Assembly (NCBI RefSeq): GCF_039539525.1
Contig: NZ_BAABDH010000108.1
Location: 33,305-97,304 of the forward strand
DNA length: 64,000 nt
Origin: Hymenobacter algoricola
GTDB lineage: Bacteria; Bacteroidota; Bacteroidia; Cytophagales; Hymenobacteraceae
Direction of reading: 5' to 3'
Both the position numbers and the translations under genes were made by a program. The notes below the pieces were generated by a model, which was not told the origin of the DNA, ran no database searches, and saw nothing but the letters and a program-made list of their open reading frames with translations. Positions 9,667 through 17,780 of this stretch are shown here, piece by piece; within the stretch, counting starts at the first letter, position 1, and every line of letters starts with the position of its first letter.

Positions 9667-11310
9667 TTACATCATGCCGCCCATGCCGCCCATGCCGGCG
9701 GCACCGCCGCCACCGTGGCTGTGCTCTTTCTCGTTCTCCGGCTCGTCCGAAATCACGCACTCGGTGGTCAGGAGCAGGCCGGCAATCGAGGCGGCATTTT
9801 CCAGCGCCAGGCGCGTTACTTTGGTCGGATCAAGGATACCAGCGGCCATCAGGTTCTCGTAGCGGTCCTCGCGGGCGTTGTAACCGAAGTCACCTTTGCC
9901 TTCGCGCACCTTCTGCACGACTACCGAGCCTTCGCCACCGGCGTTAGCCACGATGGTACGCAGGGGCGCTTCGAGGGCCGTGCGGATGATATTCACGCCG
10001 GTACGCTCGTCGCTGTTGTGGGTGTCAATGGCATCCAGCGCGTCGAGGGCGCGCACCAGGGCCACGCCGCCGCCGGGAACCACACCTTCTTCTACGGCGG
10101 CACGGGTGGCGTGCAGCGCATCGTCGACGCGGTCCTTCTTCTCCTTCATCTCCACTTCCGTAGAAGCGCCGATGTAGAGAATGGCCACGCCGCCCGAAAG
10201 CTTCGCCAGACGCTCCTGCAGCTTCTCCTTGTCGTAGTCCGACGTGGTGGTGCCGATTTGCGCCTTGATTTCGTTGATGCGAGCGGTGATGGTGGCTTTC
10301 TCACCCTTGCCGTTCACGATGGTCGTGTTGTCCTTGTCGATGATGATCTTCTCGGCCGTACCCAGGTATTCCAGCGTAGCAGAGTCCAGCTTGTAGCCGC
10401 GCTCTTCCGAAATCACCGTTCCGCCGGTCAGCACCGCAATGTCTTCCAGCATCGCCTTGCGACGGTCGCCGAAGCCGGGAGCCTTTACGGCCGCAATTTT
10501 CAGCGAGCCGCGCAGCTTGTTTACCACCAGCGTCGCCAGGGCCTCGCCGTCCACGTCTTCCGAGACGATAACCAGGGGCTTACCGGTCTGAACTACCTGC
10601 TCGAGTACGGGCAGCAGCTCCTTCATGGTGCTCACTTTCTTGTCGTAGATGAGCACGTAGGGGTTTTCCAGCTCTACTTCCATCTTCTCCGGGTTGGTCA
10701 CGAAGTAAGGGGAGAGGTAGCCGCGGTCGAACTGCATGCCTTCCACCGTTTTCACTTCGGTTTCGGTGCCACGCGCTTCTTCCACGGTGATAACGCCTTC
10801 TTTGCCCACTTTGTCCATGGCGTCGGCAATCATCTGGCCGATTTCGGCGTCGTTGTTGGCCGAAATGGTACCTACCTGGGCAATTTCCGAAGAGTTTTCA
10901 ATCTTCTTCGACTGCTGCTTCAGGTTCTCGACTACGGCCTTCACCGCCTTGTCGATACCACGCTTCAGATCCATTGGGTTGGCACCGGCGGCTACGTTCT
11001 TCGAGCCGGCGGTGTAGATGGCCTGGGCCAGTACAGTGGCCGTCGTCGTGCCGTCACCGGCCTGGTCGGCGGTTTTGGAAGCAACTTCCTTCACCAGCTG
11101 GGCGCCCATGTTTTCTACCGGGTCGCTCAACTCAATTTCTTTGGCTACCGTCACACCGTCCTTGGTGATGGTAGGGGCGCCGAATTTCTTGTCAATAACC
11201 ACGTTGCGGCCTTTCGGGCCCAGGGTTACTTTTACGGCATTCGCCAGTTTGTCTACGCCGCGCTTCAGCTTGTCGCGGCCGTCGGTATCGAATTGGATGT
11301 TCTTAGCCAT
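9667..11310 (-). CDS. groL: Chaperonin GroEL (60 kDa)
   Basis: The 547-residue ATP-dependent tetradecameric chaperonin subunit. Start MAKNIQFDTDGRDKLKRGV; ATP-binding GDGTTTATVLAQ near residue 88; conserved AAVEEGVVPGGGVAL near residue 405; and the Gly-Met-rich C-terminal tail ending MGGMGGMM. It follows groES on the same strand with a 41-bp gap, as in the usual groESL operon, and ends at a bidirectional terminator. Confidence 0.99.
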   Translation of the reverse strand: MAKNIQFDTDGRDKLKRGVDKLANAVKVTLGPKGRNVVIDKKFGAPTITKDGVTVAKEIELSDPVENMGAQLVKEVASKTADQAGDGTTTATVLAQAIYTAGSKNVAAGANPMDLKRGIDKAVKAVVENLKQQSKKIENSSEIAQVGTISANNDAEIGQMIADAMDKVGKEGVITVEEARGTETEVKTVEGMQFDRGYLSPYFVTNPEKMEVELENPYVLIYDKKVSTMKELLPVLEQVVQTGKPLVIVSEDVDGEALATLVVNKLRGSLKIAAVKAPGFGDRRKAMLEDIAVLTGGTVISEERGYKLDSATLEYLGTAEKIIIDKDNTTIVNGKGEKATITARINEIKAQIGTTTSDYDKEKLQERLAKLSGGVAILYIGASTEVEMKEKKDRVDDALHATRAAVEEGVVPGGGVALVRALDALDAIDTHNSDERTGVNIIRTALEAPLRTIVANAGGEGSVVVQKVREGKGDFGYNAREDRYENLMAAGILDPTKVTRLALENAASIAGLLLTTECVISDEPENEKEHSHGGGGAAGMGGMGGMM

Positions 11311-11351
11311 CTTATGGGTTACTGGAGATTAAGTCGAAAGGGAAAGGTGCT

Positions 11352-11642
11352 CTACAGGACGGCGAAAATGTCCGACTCCTTCATGATGAGGTAGTCGGTG
11401 CCTTCGATGGTGATTTCGGTGCCGGCGTATTTGCCGTACAATACCTGGTCGCCCACTTTTACCTGCGGCTGAATCAGGTTGCCACTGTCGGCCACCTTGC
11501 CTGCGCCTACGGCCACTACTTCGCCCCGCTGGGGCTTTTCTTTTGCTGTGTCGGGGATGATGATACCCGATTTGGTCTTCTCCTCAGCAGCAGCCGGTGC
11601 AATGATGACGCGGTCGGCCAGCGGTTTCATGCTTAGTGACAT
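11352..11642 (-). CDS. groS: Co-chaperonin GroES (10 kDa)
   Basis: GroES caps the GroEL ring. The 96-residue frame from ATG 11642 reads MSLSMKPLADRVIIAP; a second in-frame ATG at 11630 (MKPLADRV) is an alternative start. The mobile-loop region EEKTKSGIIIPDTAKEKP and the roof motif follow, ending VLYGKYAGTEITIEGTDYL then IMKESDIFAVL. Length is normal. Two near-identical sequence motifs and an inverted repeat lie upstream (separate entries) and may regulate groESL; no CIRCE element is visible. Confidence 0.98.
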   Translation of the reverse strand: MSLSMKPLADRVIIAPAAAEEKTKSGIIIPDTAKEKPQRGEVVAVGAGKVADSGNLIQPQVKVGDQVLYGKYAGTEITIEGTDYLIMKESDIFAVL

Positions 11643-11687
11643 ATTGTTCGTTTTGGGTGAAAGGTTTTCAGTATAGGAACGTGGGTC

Positions 11688-11717
11688 GGCAGGCAACACT
11701 TCTTGTGCCAGCCTGCC
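11688..11717. promoter_or_regulatory. Inverted repeat upstream of groES
   Basis: GGCAGGC (11688-11694) and GCCTGCC (11711-11717) are perfect 7-bp arms separated by 16 bases, about 46 bases upstream of the groES start. The inner bases ACA/TGT extend the dyad weakly. Candidate operator or leader hairpin for groESL. Confidence 0.35.
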
Positions 11718-11792
11718 CAAACCTGACAGAATGGACACTTCCCGGGGGCGGACCCGGTCTGCTTTACCCCGGAAGCTGCCAAACCTGTCAGG
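11713..11792. promoter_or_regulatory. Pair of direct repeats upstream of groES
   Basis: Two near-identical motifs in the same orientation: CTGCCCAAACCTGACAG (11713-11729) and CTGCCAAACCTGTCAG (11776-11791), starting 63 bases apart. On the coding (minus) strand both read CTG(A/T)CAGGTTTGG. Repetition upstream of a heat-shock operon suggests binding sites; the factor is unknown. Confidence 0.4.
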
Positions 11793-11822
11793 CGGCAAGG
11801 TAGCAGGTGAGCCGACAACGCA

Positions 11823-11861
11823 CAAAAAAACCGCCGATGGCTTCAGAGAAACCACCGGCGG
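11823..11861 (-). terminator. Terminator after secG
   Basis: On the minus strand CCGCCGGTGG and CCATCGGCGG form a stem with one mismatch and are followed by seven Ts. It lies 25 bases beyond the secG stop and upstream of groES, so secG and groESL are probably separate transcription units. Confidence 0.75.
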
Positions 11862-11885
11862 AGCAGGTCGGGCAAAAAGACGGGC

Positions 11886-12287
11886 TTAGTTGGCCGGCAC
11901 CGTGGCCGGAGCCGGCGTAGCCGCGGGCTGCTGGACCGGAGCACCCGCGGGGGCCGGAGCCGAAGCTGGCGCCTGGGCCGGAGCAGCCGGGCCGGTAGGA
12001 ATGCGCGTTTCCAGGGCTTTCTGTTGGTTCACGCTGCGAACGGGACCAGCCGCACCGGAAGCGCCGTTCAGCACGTGCGTGCCCAGGCTCAGTACCATCA
12101 GGCCAATGGCGAAGCCCCAGGTCAGGCGCTCCAGCAGGTCGCCGGTACGCTTTACGCCCATCAGGTTGGCCGCGCCGCCGGAGCCGAACTGGCTGGAGAG
12201 GCCGCCGCCTTTGGGGTTTTGGGCCAGCACTACCAGGGCCAGCAGGAAGCACACAAAAAGAATCAGAACGATAAGGGCAACGTACAT
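11886..12287 (-). CDS. secG: Preprotein translocase subunit SecG
   Basis: SecG is the small accessory subunit of the SecYEG channel. The 133-residue protein has the two expected helices (VALIVLILFVCFLLALVVLA and a second near residues 56-72) around the family loop QNPKGGGLSSQFG. A long Ala/Pro-rich tail, typical of Bacteroidota SecG, fills the C-terminus. Its ATG overlaps the stop of the upstream TPR gene by one base (TAATG), indicating translational coupling. Confidence 0.96.
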   Translation of the reverse strand: MYVALIVLILFVCFLLALVVLAQNPKGGGLSSQFGSGGAANLMGVKRTGDLLERLTWGFAIGLMVLSLGTHVLNGASGAAGPVRSVNQQKALETRIPTGPAAPAQAPASAPAPAGAPVQQPAATPAPATVPAN

Positions 12288-13597
12288 TACTCCGAGGGTT
12301 TCAGTTGTTGGATTTGTTCGGCAAAATACGCCTTTTTTTCCGGCTGACGCACTATCAGCCGCTCATATATTTCAATGGCCTTGGCGATTTTGCCCTGCCG
12401 CACCATGATTTTAGCCAGCATTTCGGTGGCAATTTCGGGTACTACCTGCGTGCTGCGAACCGACAAATCGGCCTGCTCCTCAGCGGCTGGTGCGGCCGCT
12501 ACCGGCGTCTTGAGGCGGGGCTGAACCCGCAAAAACTTGTTGATCAGCTCAAACGACGACCGGGACGGCACCGGTGCGGCCGGCGTATACGCCTTCAGGT
12601 GGGCCAGCAGCAGGGCATCGGGAGCAAAGAAGTCGTCGGCGGGCAGGTCCCGGGTGTTGTCGTCGCGCAGTTGCAGGCAGTAGCCCAGCCGGCTGCTGCT
12701 GCCGAAGGCGTACGCCAGGTCGGCATCGGCCCGGAAGGCCGGCACGCTGGGTACCGCGGGCTGCGGCGCCGAGTCGGCCCCTTCCTCCAGCGTCGGGAGC
12801 TGGTACACCGGGGCAATTTCCGGCTCGGTATCAGCGAGGCCGAACTCGAAGCGGGCCGCGCCGGCTTCTCCGGGCGGCCGGATAGGTGGGGCCACGGCCG
12901 GCAGCAGGTCGTCGGCGGGGGTCGGGCCCAGTCTTTCCGGCGCCGAGGAGCCAGCCATTGGAGCTTCCGCGGCCTGCGGCGCTGCTGCCAGCTCGGGTTC
13001 GGCCGCCAACTCGCCTTCCTCAGGCGTGGGCGACGTCGGCATTAGCAGCGTTTCCGGTCCGGCCGCATCCGCTGCCGGCGGGGCAGCATCCGCCGCTGGC
13101 TCTATCGGCAGATCTGCTGCATCACCCGCGGGTTTTGCGGGCTCCGGTGCTTTGGGGGCCACTTCGGCTTCATCTGCGCGGGCAGCGGACGGCTCTGCTG
13201 TGGCAGGTTCCGGGGCTTCAGCGGCCGCAGGTTCCGGATCGGGGGCTACTGCCAGCACTTCCACCGCCGGCAGCACTTCCACCGCCGGCAGCACTTCTGC
13301 TGCCTGGGCCTCGCCGCCGGCTGCGGCTGACGCCGGCTGGAGGGTAGCGGCGGGCTGGACCGGGGCGGGCAGCTCAATCAGCTGGCGGAGCAGCTCCCGG
13401 TCGACGGCGTAGGTGGCGGCCCGGCGCAGGCGCTGCCCGGCTAGCATGCTGCCCCGGTCGTGAGCGGCCTTGGCCAGCAGGATGTGGGCGGTCTGACAGT
13501 ACGGAAAAGCGGCCGCCAGCTGCTCCAGCTCGCGGATTTCGGAGTCCGAAATTCCGTTCACATGATCCAGAATGTGCAGCAGCGACGCGCGGGTCAT
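12287..13597 (-). CDS. Ala/Pro-rich protein with C-terminal TPR-like region
   Basis: A 436-residue protein of unknown function. The N-terminus (about residues 1-75) carries a helical motif AAAFPYCQTAHILLAKAAHD conserved in Bacteroidota. Residues about 80-250 are a low-complexity Ala/Pro/Glu linker. The C-terminus has one TPR-like repeat (MLAKIMVRQGKIAKAIEIYE) before a short KKAYFAEQIQQL end. There is no signal peptide. It sits between lptE and secG and overlaps secG by one base, so a role in envelope or secretion is possible but only inferred. An 18-bp tandem repeat in the linker is listed separately. Confidence 0.8.
   Translation of the reverse strand: MTRASLLHILDHVNGISDSEIRELEQLAAAFPYCQTAHILLAKAAHDRGSMLAGQRLRRAATYAVDRELLRQLIELPAPVQPAATLQPASAAAGGEAQAAEVLPAVEVLPAVEVLAVAPDPEPAAAEAPEPATAEPSAARADEAEVAPKAPEPAKPAGDAADLPIEPAADAAPPAADAAGPETLLMPTSPTPEEGELAAEPELAAAPQAAEAPMAGSSAPERLGPTPADDLLPAVAPPIRPPGEAGAARFEFGLADTEPEIAPVYQLPTLEEGADSAPQPAVPSVPAFRADADLAYAFGSSSRLGYCLQLRDDNTRDLPADDFFAPDALLLAHLKAYTPAAPVPSRSSFELINKFLRVQPRLKTPVAAAPAAEEQADLSVRSTQVVPEIATEMLAKIMVRQGKIAKAIEIYERLIVRQPEKKAYFAEQIQQLKPSE
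13253..13297 (-). repeat. 18-bp tandem repeat in the TPR gene linker
   Basis: CAGCACTTCCACCGCCGG occurs at 13253-13270 and 13271-13288 and partly at 13289-13297. It encodes the repeated AVEVLP hexapeptide. In-frame slippage here would change the linker length without breaking the gene. Confidence 0.8.
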
Positions 13598-13832
13598 ATC
13601 GTGGGGTTACGTAATTGGGCGCAGAGCCGGGGTTTCCCGACGGCCTTGGCAGAGCTACACCGGGTACCCTGGGCCGCCAGTAATGCGCGGCTTTAGGGGC
13701 GGCAAAAGTGCATCATTTTACCCGGTAAACCCACCGTTGCCCTATATATAGCTGCGCCGCCGTCCGGCACCGGTGGTTGGCGGGAGCCAGGCTCCGGGTA
13801 ATAAGCTTAGCATCAGCTCAGTCGGGGCCGGG

Positions 13833-14381
13833 CTACCAGTTGGCCACCGACTTGTTGAAGGTGTCGGTGATGATGTTGTTGATGGGCAGCCGCAGGGCGC
13901 TGGGGTCGTTGTTGATGCTGGACACGTCGCGGGTCGCGGCAAAGTCGCCGGTGCTCTGGAAGGTTTGCTCAAAGTCCTGCTTCGGGTCGTTGGTGTTGGT
14001 AAACCGCACCCGCACCTGAATGGTGAGGCGGTTTATGCCAGCCTGGTCCACGCCGTTTTCGCGCTGAATGGCCGCCGGGGCGAAGTCGTAGGCAATAATC
14101 TGGCCCTCAAACTGCAGGTCGCCGTCGCGGGGTACCAGCTTGAGCGTGGTGTTGCGCTGGAAGTAGTTCTTGAACTCCTCGGTAAAGCGCTGCGACAGGG
14201 TCGAAGGCCCGTTGTTGGCGTTGTTCTGGAAGGTGGAGATGGAAATCGTCTTGACCTGCGGGTCGATGTTGGTGCCCGTGAAGGAATACACGCTGCAGCC
14301 ACTCAGGCTCAGCAGCATAAGGAGGGCCAGCACACCGTAGGCACGACCCAGCAGCGGCGGGCTACACTTGCTCCAGGTCAT
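13833..14381 (-). CDS. lptE: LPS-assembly lipoprotein LptE (Bacteroidota type)
   Basis: LptE plugs the LptD barrel that inserts lipopolysaccharide into the outer membrane. The 182-residue protein has a lipoprotein signal (VLALLMLLSLSGC, lipobox LSGC at about residue 29) followed by SVYSFTGTNIDPQVKTISIS, the characteristic opening of this family, then LSQRFTEEFKNYFQRNT. Its first codons overlap the end of the upstream sigma-54-type regulator by 20 bases. The neighbourhood (regulator, lptE, secG) is a common Cytophagales arrangement as far as I recall. Confidence 0.9.
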   Translation of the reverse strand: MTWSKCSPPLLGRAYGVLALLMLLSLSGCSVYSFTGTNIDPQVKTISISTFQNNANNGPSTLSQRFTEEFKNYFQRNTTLKLVPRDGDLQFEGQIIAYDFAPAAIQRENGVDQAGINRLTIQVRVRFTNTNDPKQDFEQTFQSTGDFAATRDVSSINNDPSALRLPINNIITDTFNKSVANW

Positions 14382-15690
14382 ATTGCTTCAGCTTGCGGTA
14401 GAGGGTGCGTTCCGAGATGCCCAGGTCGTGGGCGGCGTACTTGCGCTTGTTGTGGTGCTTTTTGAGGGCTTTCAGGATCATCTCCTTTTCCTTGGCCTCC
14501 AGCGACAGGGTTTCTTCCTCGGTTTCGTGCGGAATGTCTTCCACGCGCTGGGGCTCCTCATCGTAGCCGTCCTGGTCATCGACGGTCAGCTCGGGGCGGG
14601 GCGTGAGGATGTACTCGGCCGCGCCGTCGGACGACGAAGAGCCCCGGCTCAGGCGGCCGCCGTCGTAGCCCGGGGCCACGTTCAGGTTGTTGAACAGGTG
14701 GCTGTTCTGGCGCAGCAGCTCCTGGGCTTCGGCCGGGCGCTGGCCGGCGGCCAGATCGAGCACCAGCTTCTTGAGGTCGGTCATGTCGCGGCGCATGTCG
14801 AAGAGCACCTTGTAGAGCAGGTCCCGCTCGGAGTAGGTGCCCGTGCCACCGTCGGCGCTGCCGGTGGCGGCGTGCATGAGCATGGGCAGGCGGCTGCTTT
14901 GCTCGGCGGGCAGGTACTGGCGCAGCCGGGGCGCATCTACGTCGCGCTCCATCTCCAGCACCGACATCTGCTCGGCCACGTTCTTGAGCTGGCGGATGTT
15001 GCCGGGGAAGCGGAAGCGCTGCAATTCCACGACGGCCTCCGAATTCAGGGCAATGGGCTTCACGCGGTAGCGCTCGGCAAAATCGGTAGCGAACTTGCGG
15101 AACAGTAGGTAGATATCATCGCCTCGCTCACGCAGGGGTGGAACCGTAATCGGGACGGTATTGAGGCGGTAGTAGAGGTCTTCGCGGAACTTGCCCTCGC
15201 GCACGGCGTCGAGCAGATTCACGTTGGAAGCGGCCACCACGCGCACATCGGTCTTCTGCACCTTGCTGGAGCCGACGCGGATAAACTCGCCGTTTTCGAG
15301 CACCCGCAGCAGGCGGGCCTGGGTGCCAAGCGGCATCTCCCCGATTTCGTCGAGGAAGATGGTGCCGCCGTTGGTGACCTCGAAGTAGCCCTTGCGGGCC
15401 TCCTGGGCGCCGGTGAACGAGCCTTTCTCGTGGCCGAACAGCTCCGAGTCAATCGTGCCTTCCGGAATGGCGCCGCAGTTGATGGCAATGAACTGTCCGT
15501 GCTTGCGCGGCGACAGGGCGTGGATGATCTTGGAAAAGGATTCCTTGCCCGAGCCGCTTTCCCCGCTGATGAGCACCGTCATGTCGGTGGGCGCCACCTG
15601 GGTAGCTACCTGAATGGCGTAGTTCAGCGTCGGCGCGTTGCCGATGATGCCGAAGCGCTGCTTGATGGATTGTATTTCGGAAGGTGTCAA
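14362..15690 (-). CDS. Sigma-54-dependent transcriptional activator, Fis-type HTH
   Basis: A 442-residue AAA+ activator. Walker A is GESGSGKESF, and GSFTGA (a GAFTGA variant) is the loop that contacts sigma-54. The Walker B region is GGTIFLDEIGEMPLGTQARL, with the arginine finger region near FREDLYYRLN. The C-terminus is a Fis-like helix-turn-helix (AAHDLGISERTLYRKLKQY). There is no receiver or other N-terminal sensor domain, so activity may be set by expression or a partner. The start is TTG 15690 (reads TPSEIQSIKQRFGIIG); I see no better ATG. It overlaps lptE by 20 bases. Confidence 0.95.
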   Translation of the reverse strand: MTPSEIQSIKQRFGIIGNAPTLNYAIQVATQVAPTDMTVLISGESGSGKESFSKIIHALSPRKHGQFIAINCGAIPEGTIDSELFGHEKGSFTGAQEARKGYFEVTNGGTIFLDEIGEMPLGTQARLLRVLENGEFIRVGSSKVQKTDVRVVAASNVNLLDAVREGKFREDLYYRLNTVPITVPPLRERGDDIYLLFRKFATDFAERYRVKPIALNSEAVVELQRFRFPGNIRQLKNVAEQMSVLEMERDVDAPRLRQYLPAEQSSRLPMLMHAATGSADGGTGTYSERDLLYKVLFDMRRDMTDLKKLVLDLAAGQRPAEAQELLRQNSHLFNNLNVAPGYDGGRLSRGSSSSDGAAEYILTPRPELTVDDQDGYDEEPQRVEDIPHETEEETLSLEAKEKEMILKALKKHHNKRKYAAHDLGISERTLYRKLKQYDLEQV

Positions 15691-15735
15691 GAGCCGGGGA
15701 GTTTTGTTAACAGACGAAAAACGACTGTTTTTATT

Positions 15736-16080
15736 TTAAGCGTAGCGCAGCCGGGCGCTGGGCGCCGGAATGGGCCGATTTAGTTTGCGGGCCGTTTCCA
15801 GCCATTCTCCAACACTTACGGCAGCATTGGCCAAAGCTTCGGCTTGGGTACCTCCGTCGGCCATGCAACCGGGTAAATCGGGCACTTCAGCCACGAAACG
15901 AGCATCGTCTAACCGCCAGAATATGCTAATGGGGTAGGCAGGCAAGCCAATCCAAGCTGTATCAATACTTGTTTTTTTGCGAGGGAAATTTTTGATGATC
16001 AGCAATCGTACAATCAAAAACAAGATGCCTACGAAGAACAATAGACTGAAAATCTGCCAAGCAATCATTCCCCATTCCAT
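15736..16080 (-). CDS. TM helix fused to HicB-like domain
   Basis: A 114-residue protein starting at ATG 16080. Residues about 5-30 form one membrane helix (WQIFSLLFFVGILFLIVRLL), followed by basic KNFPRKK. Residues about 48-105 resemble a HicB antitoxin partial RNase-H fold: YPISIFWRLDDARFVAEVPD, then LPGCMADGGTQAEALANA. No HicA partner lies beside it; a separate hicBA pair is at 51.3-51.7 kb. Base composition is lower in G+C than the flanking miaB and activator genes. It lies between them on the same strand. A solitary membrane-anchored HicB is unusual; it may be a fusion of two genes or a new arrangement. Confidence 0.65.
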   Translation of the reverse strand: MEWGMIAWQIFSLLFFVGILFLIVRLLIIKNFPRKKTSIDTAWIGLPAYPISIFWRLDDARFVAEVPDLPGCMADGGTQAEALANAAVSVGEWLETARKLNRPIPAPSARLRYA

Positions 16081-16123
16081 AGAAAGCGTGATTTTAAGAT
16101 TCAGGTTAGAAGTCAATTTTTGA

Positions 16124-17563
16124 TTAAATGGAATCGCCCAAAAGCGAGCCGCCGGTACCGGTGTGCACGAACACGTTCACGTAGTCGCCTTTTTTATAGT
16201 CTTTCTTGGGGAAGATGACGACCTGGTTCTGGCTGTTGCGGCCGCTCAGGTGCTCCTGGCTGCGCTTGGAGAAGTTCTCGACCAGCACGCGGTGCATTTT
16301 GCCCACGGCCTGCTGGTTGCGGGCGGCGCTGCTTTTCTGCTGCAGGTCGATGATTTCCTGGAGGCGGCGCTTTTTCACGGCCAGCGGAATATCGTCTTCG
16401 AGCTTGCGGGCGGCCAGCGTGCCGGGACGCTCGGAGTAGAAGAACATGTAGGCCATGTCGTACTGCACCCAGTCGATGAGGCTGAGCGTATCCTGGTGCT
16501 CCTCCTCGGTTTCGGAGCAGAACCCCGAAATCATGTCGGTGCTGATGGCGCACTCGGGACCCAGAACCCGGCGGATGGCCAGTACGCGGTCCTCGTACCA
16601 GGCGCGGTCGTAGGTGCGGTTCATGAGCTTGAGAATGCGCGAGTTACCGCTCTGGGCGGGCAGGTGAATGTACTTGCAGATGTTCTCGTGCCGGGCCATG
16701 GTGTGCAGCACCTCGTCGGTGATGTCCTTGGGGTGGGAGGTGGAGAAGCGCACCCGCAGCTCGGGGCTGATCAGGGCCACGCGCTCCAGCAGCTGGGCGA
16801 AGTTGACGAACTCAGCGCCGTCCTCCGACGTCCACTTATAGGAGTCCACGTTCTGGCCCAGCAGGGTTACTTCCTTGTAACCCTGGGCCACCAGGTCCTG
16901 GCATTCGCGCACGATGCTGTGGGCGTCGCGGCTCCGCTCGCGGCCCCGGGTGAAGGGCACCACGCAGAACGAGCACATGTTGTCGCAGCCGCGCATGATG
17001 CTCACGAAGGCGGTGATGCCGTTCGAGTTCAGGCGCACCGGGGTGATGTCGGCGTAGGTTTCGTCGCGGCTGAGCAGCACGTTCACGGCCTTCTGCCCGC
17101 CGTCCACCTCCCGGATCAGGTTGGGCAGGTCGCGGTAGGCGTCGGGGCCGACTACCAGATCTACCAGCTTTTCCTCTTCCAGGAACTTACTTTTCAGGCG
17201 CTCGGCCATGCAGCCCAGCACACCCACCAGCATGCCGGGGTTGCGCTTCTTGTGGCTGTTGATCTGGGACAGGCGCATGCGCACGGTCTGCTCGGCCTTC
17301 TCGCGGATGGAGCAGGTGTTGAGCAGCACCAGGTCGGCTTCGGCCAGCTGCTCGGTGGTATCAAAACCCTCGTCGAAGAGGATGGAAGACACGATTTCGG
17401 AATCGGAGAAATTCATCTGGCAGCCGTAGCTCTCGATGTAGAGCTTGCGCTGCCGGCCCGTGCGGGTAGCCGGGCTCACCCGCACGTCCTGGGCCGGCTC
17501 GTGGTCGGTGGCCGGCGTGGTGGGCGCGTCGAGAAAATCTAAGGTGAACAGTTGCTGCGACAT
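16124..17563 (-). CDS. miaB: tRNA-2-methylthio-N6-dimethylallyladenosine synthase MiaB
   Basis: MiaB is a radical-SAM methylthiotransferase that converts i6A37 to ms2i6A37 in tRNAs reading UNN codons. The 479-residue protein has the N-terminal UPF0004 domain (ESYGCQMNFSDSE, with later cysteines in LLNTCSIREKA and VLGCMAER), the radical-SAM cluster GCDNMCSFCVVP, and a C-terminal TRAM domain. ATG 17563 (MSQQLFTLDF) is chosen over an upstream frame extension. It heads the minus-strand block leading toward lptE. MiaE, which hydroxylates the product of MiaB, is at 28.3 kb. Confidence 0.97.
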   Translation of the reverse strand: MSQQLFTLDFLDAPTTPATDHEPAQDVRVSPATRTGRQRKLYIESYGCQMNFSDSEIVSSILFDEGFDTTEQLAEADLVLLNTCSIREKAEQTVRMRLSQINSHKKRNPGMLVGVLGCMAERLKSKFLEEEKLVDLVVGPDAYRDLPNLIREVDGGQKAVNVLLSRDETYADITPVRLNSNGITAFVSIMRGCDNMCSFCVVPFTRGRERSRDAHSIVRECQDLVAQGYKEVTLLGQNVDSYKWTSEDGAEFVNFAQLLERVALISPELRVRFSTSHPKDITDEVLHTMARHENICKYIHLPAQSGNSRILKLMNRTYDRAWYEDRVLAIRRVLGPECAISTDMISGFCSETEEEHQDTLSLIDWVQYDMAYMFFYSERPGTLAARKLEDDIPLAVKKRRLQEIIDLQQKSSAARNQQAVGKMHRVLVENFSKRSQEHLSGRNSQNQVVIFPKKDYKKGDYVNVFVHTGTGGSLLGDSI

Positions 17564-17670
17564 AGGTAGTACAAACACGGAAGGAGGGCAAAGGTAAGTT
17601 TTTTGGCCCTAAAATGACAGAATGGCAGAGAAGAGCTTGAGGTGAAAATCCAGCAGTTGAAAACCGCACA

Positions 17671-17764
17671 TCATTCCGAGCGCAGCCGAGAAATCTCGCG
17701 TGGTGTCATTTGATCAGTACTCTGGCGTCAGCCTGCGAGATGCTTCGGCTTCGCTCAGCATGAC
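17671..17764. repeat. Dispersed hairpin repeat, copy 1 (degenerate)
   Basis: A roughly 95-bp imperfect palindrome between miaB and the HAD gene. It begins TCATTCCGAGCGCAGCCGAG and ends with GCTTCGCTCAGCATGACC, with inner GAAATCTCGCGTG and TGCGAGATGCTTCGG. It resembles the copies at 56.6 and 60.4 kb. Confidence 0.7.
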
Positions 17765-17780
17765 CGTTCTTCATCTAAGT

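Noticed and set aside
9715..11394. 559-codon plus-strand frame
   Set aside because: Antisense to groL, with no recognisable domain.
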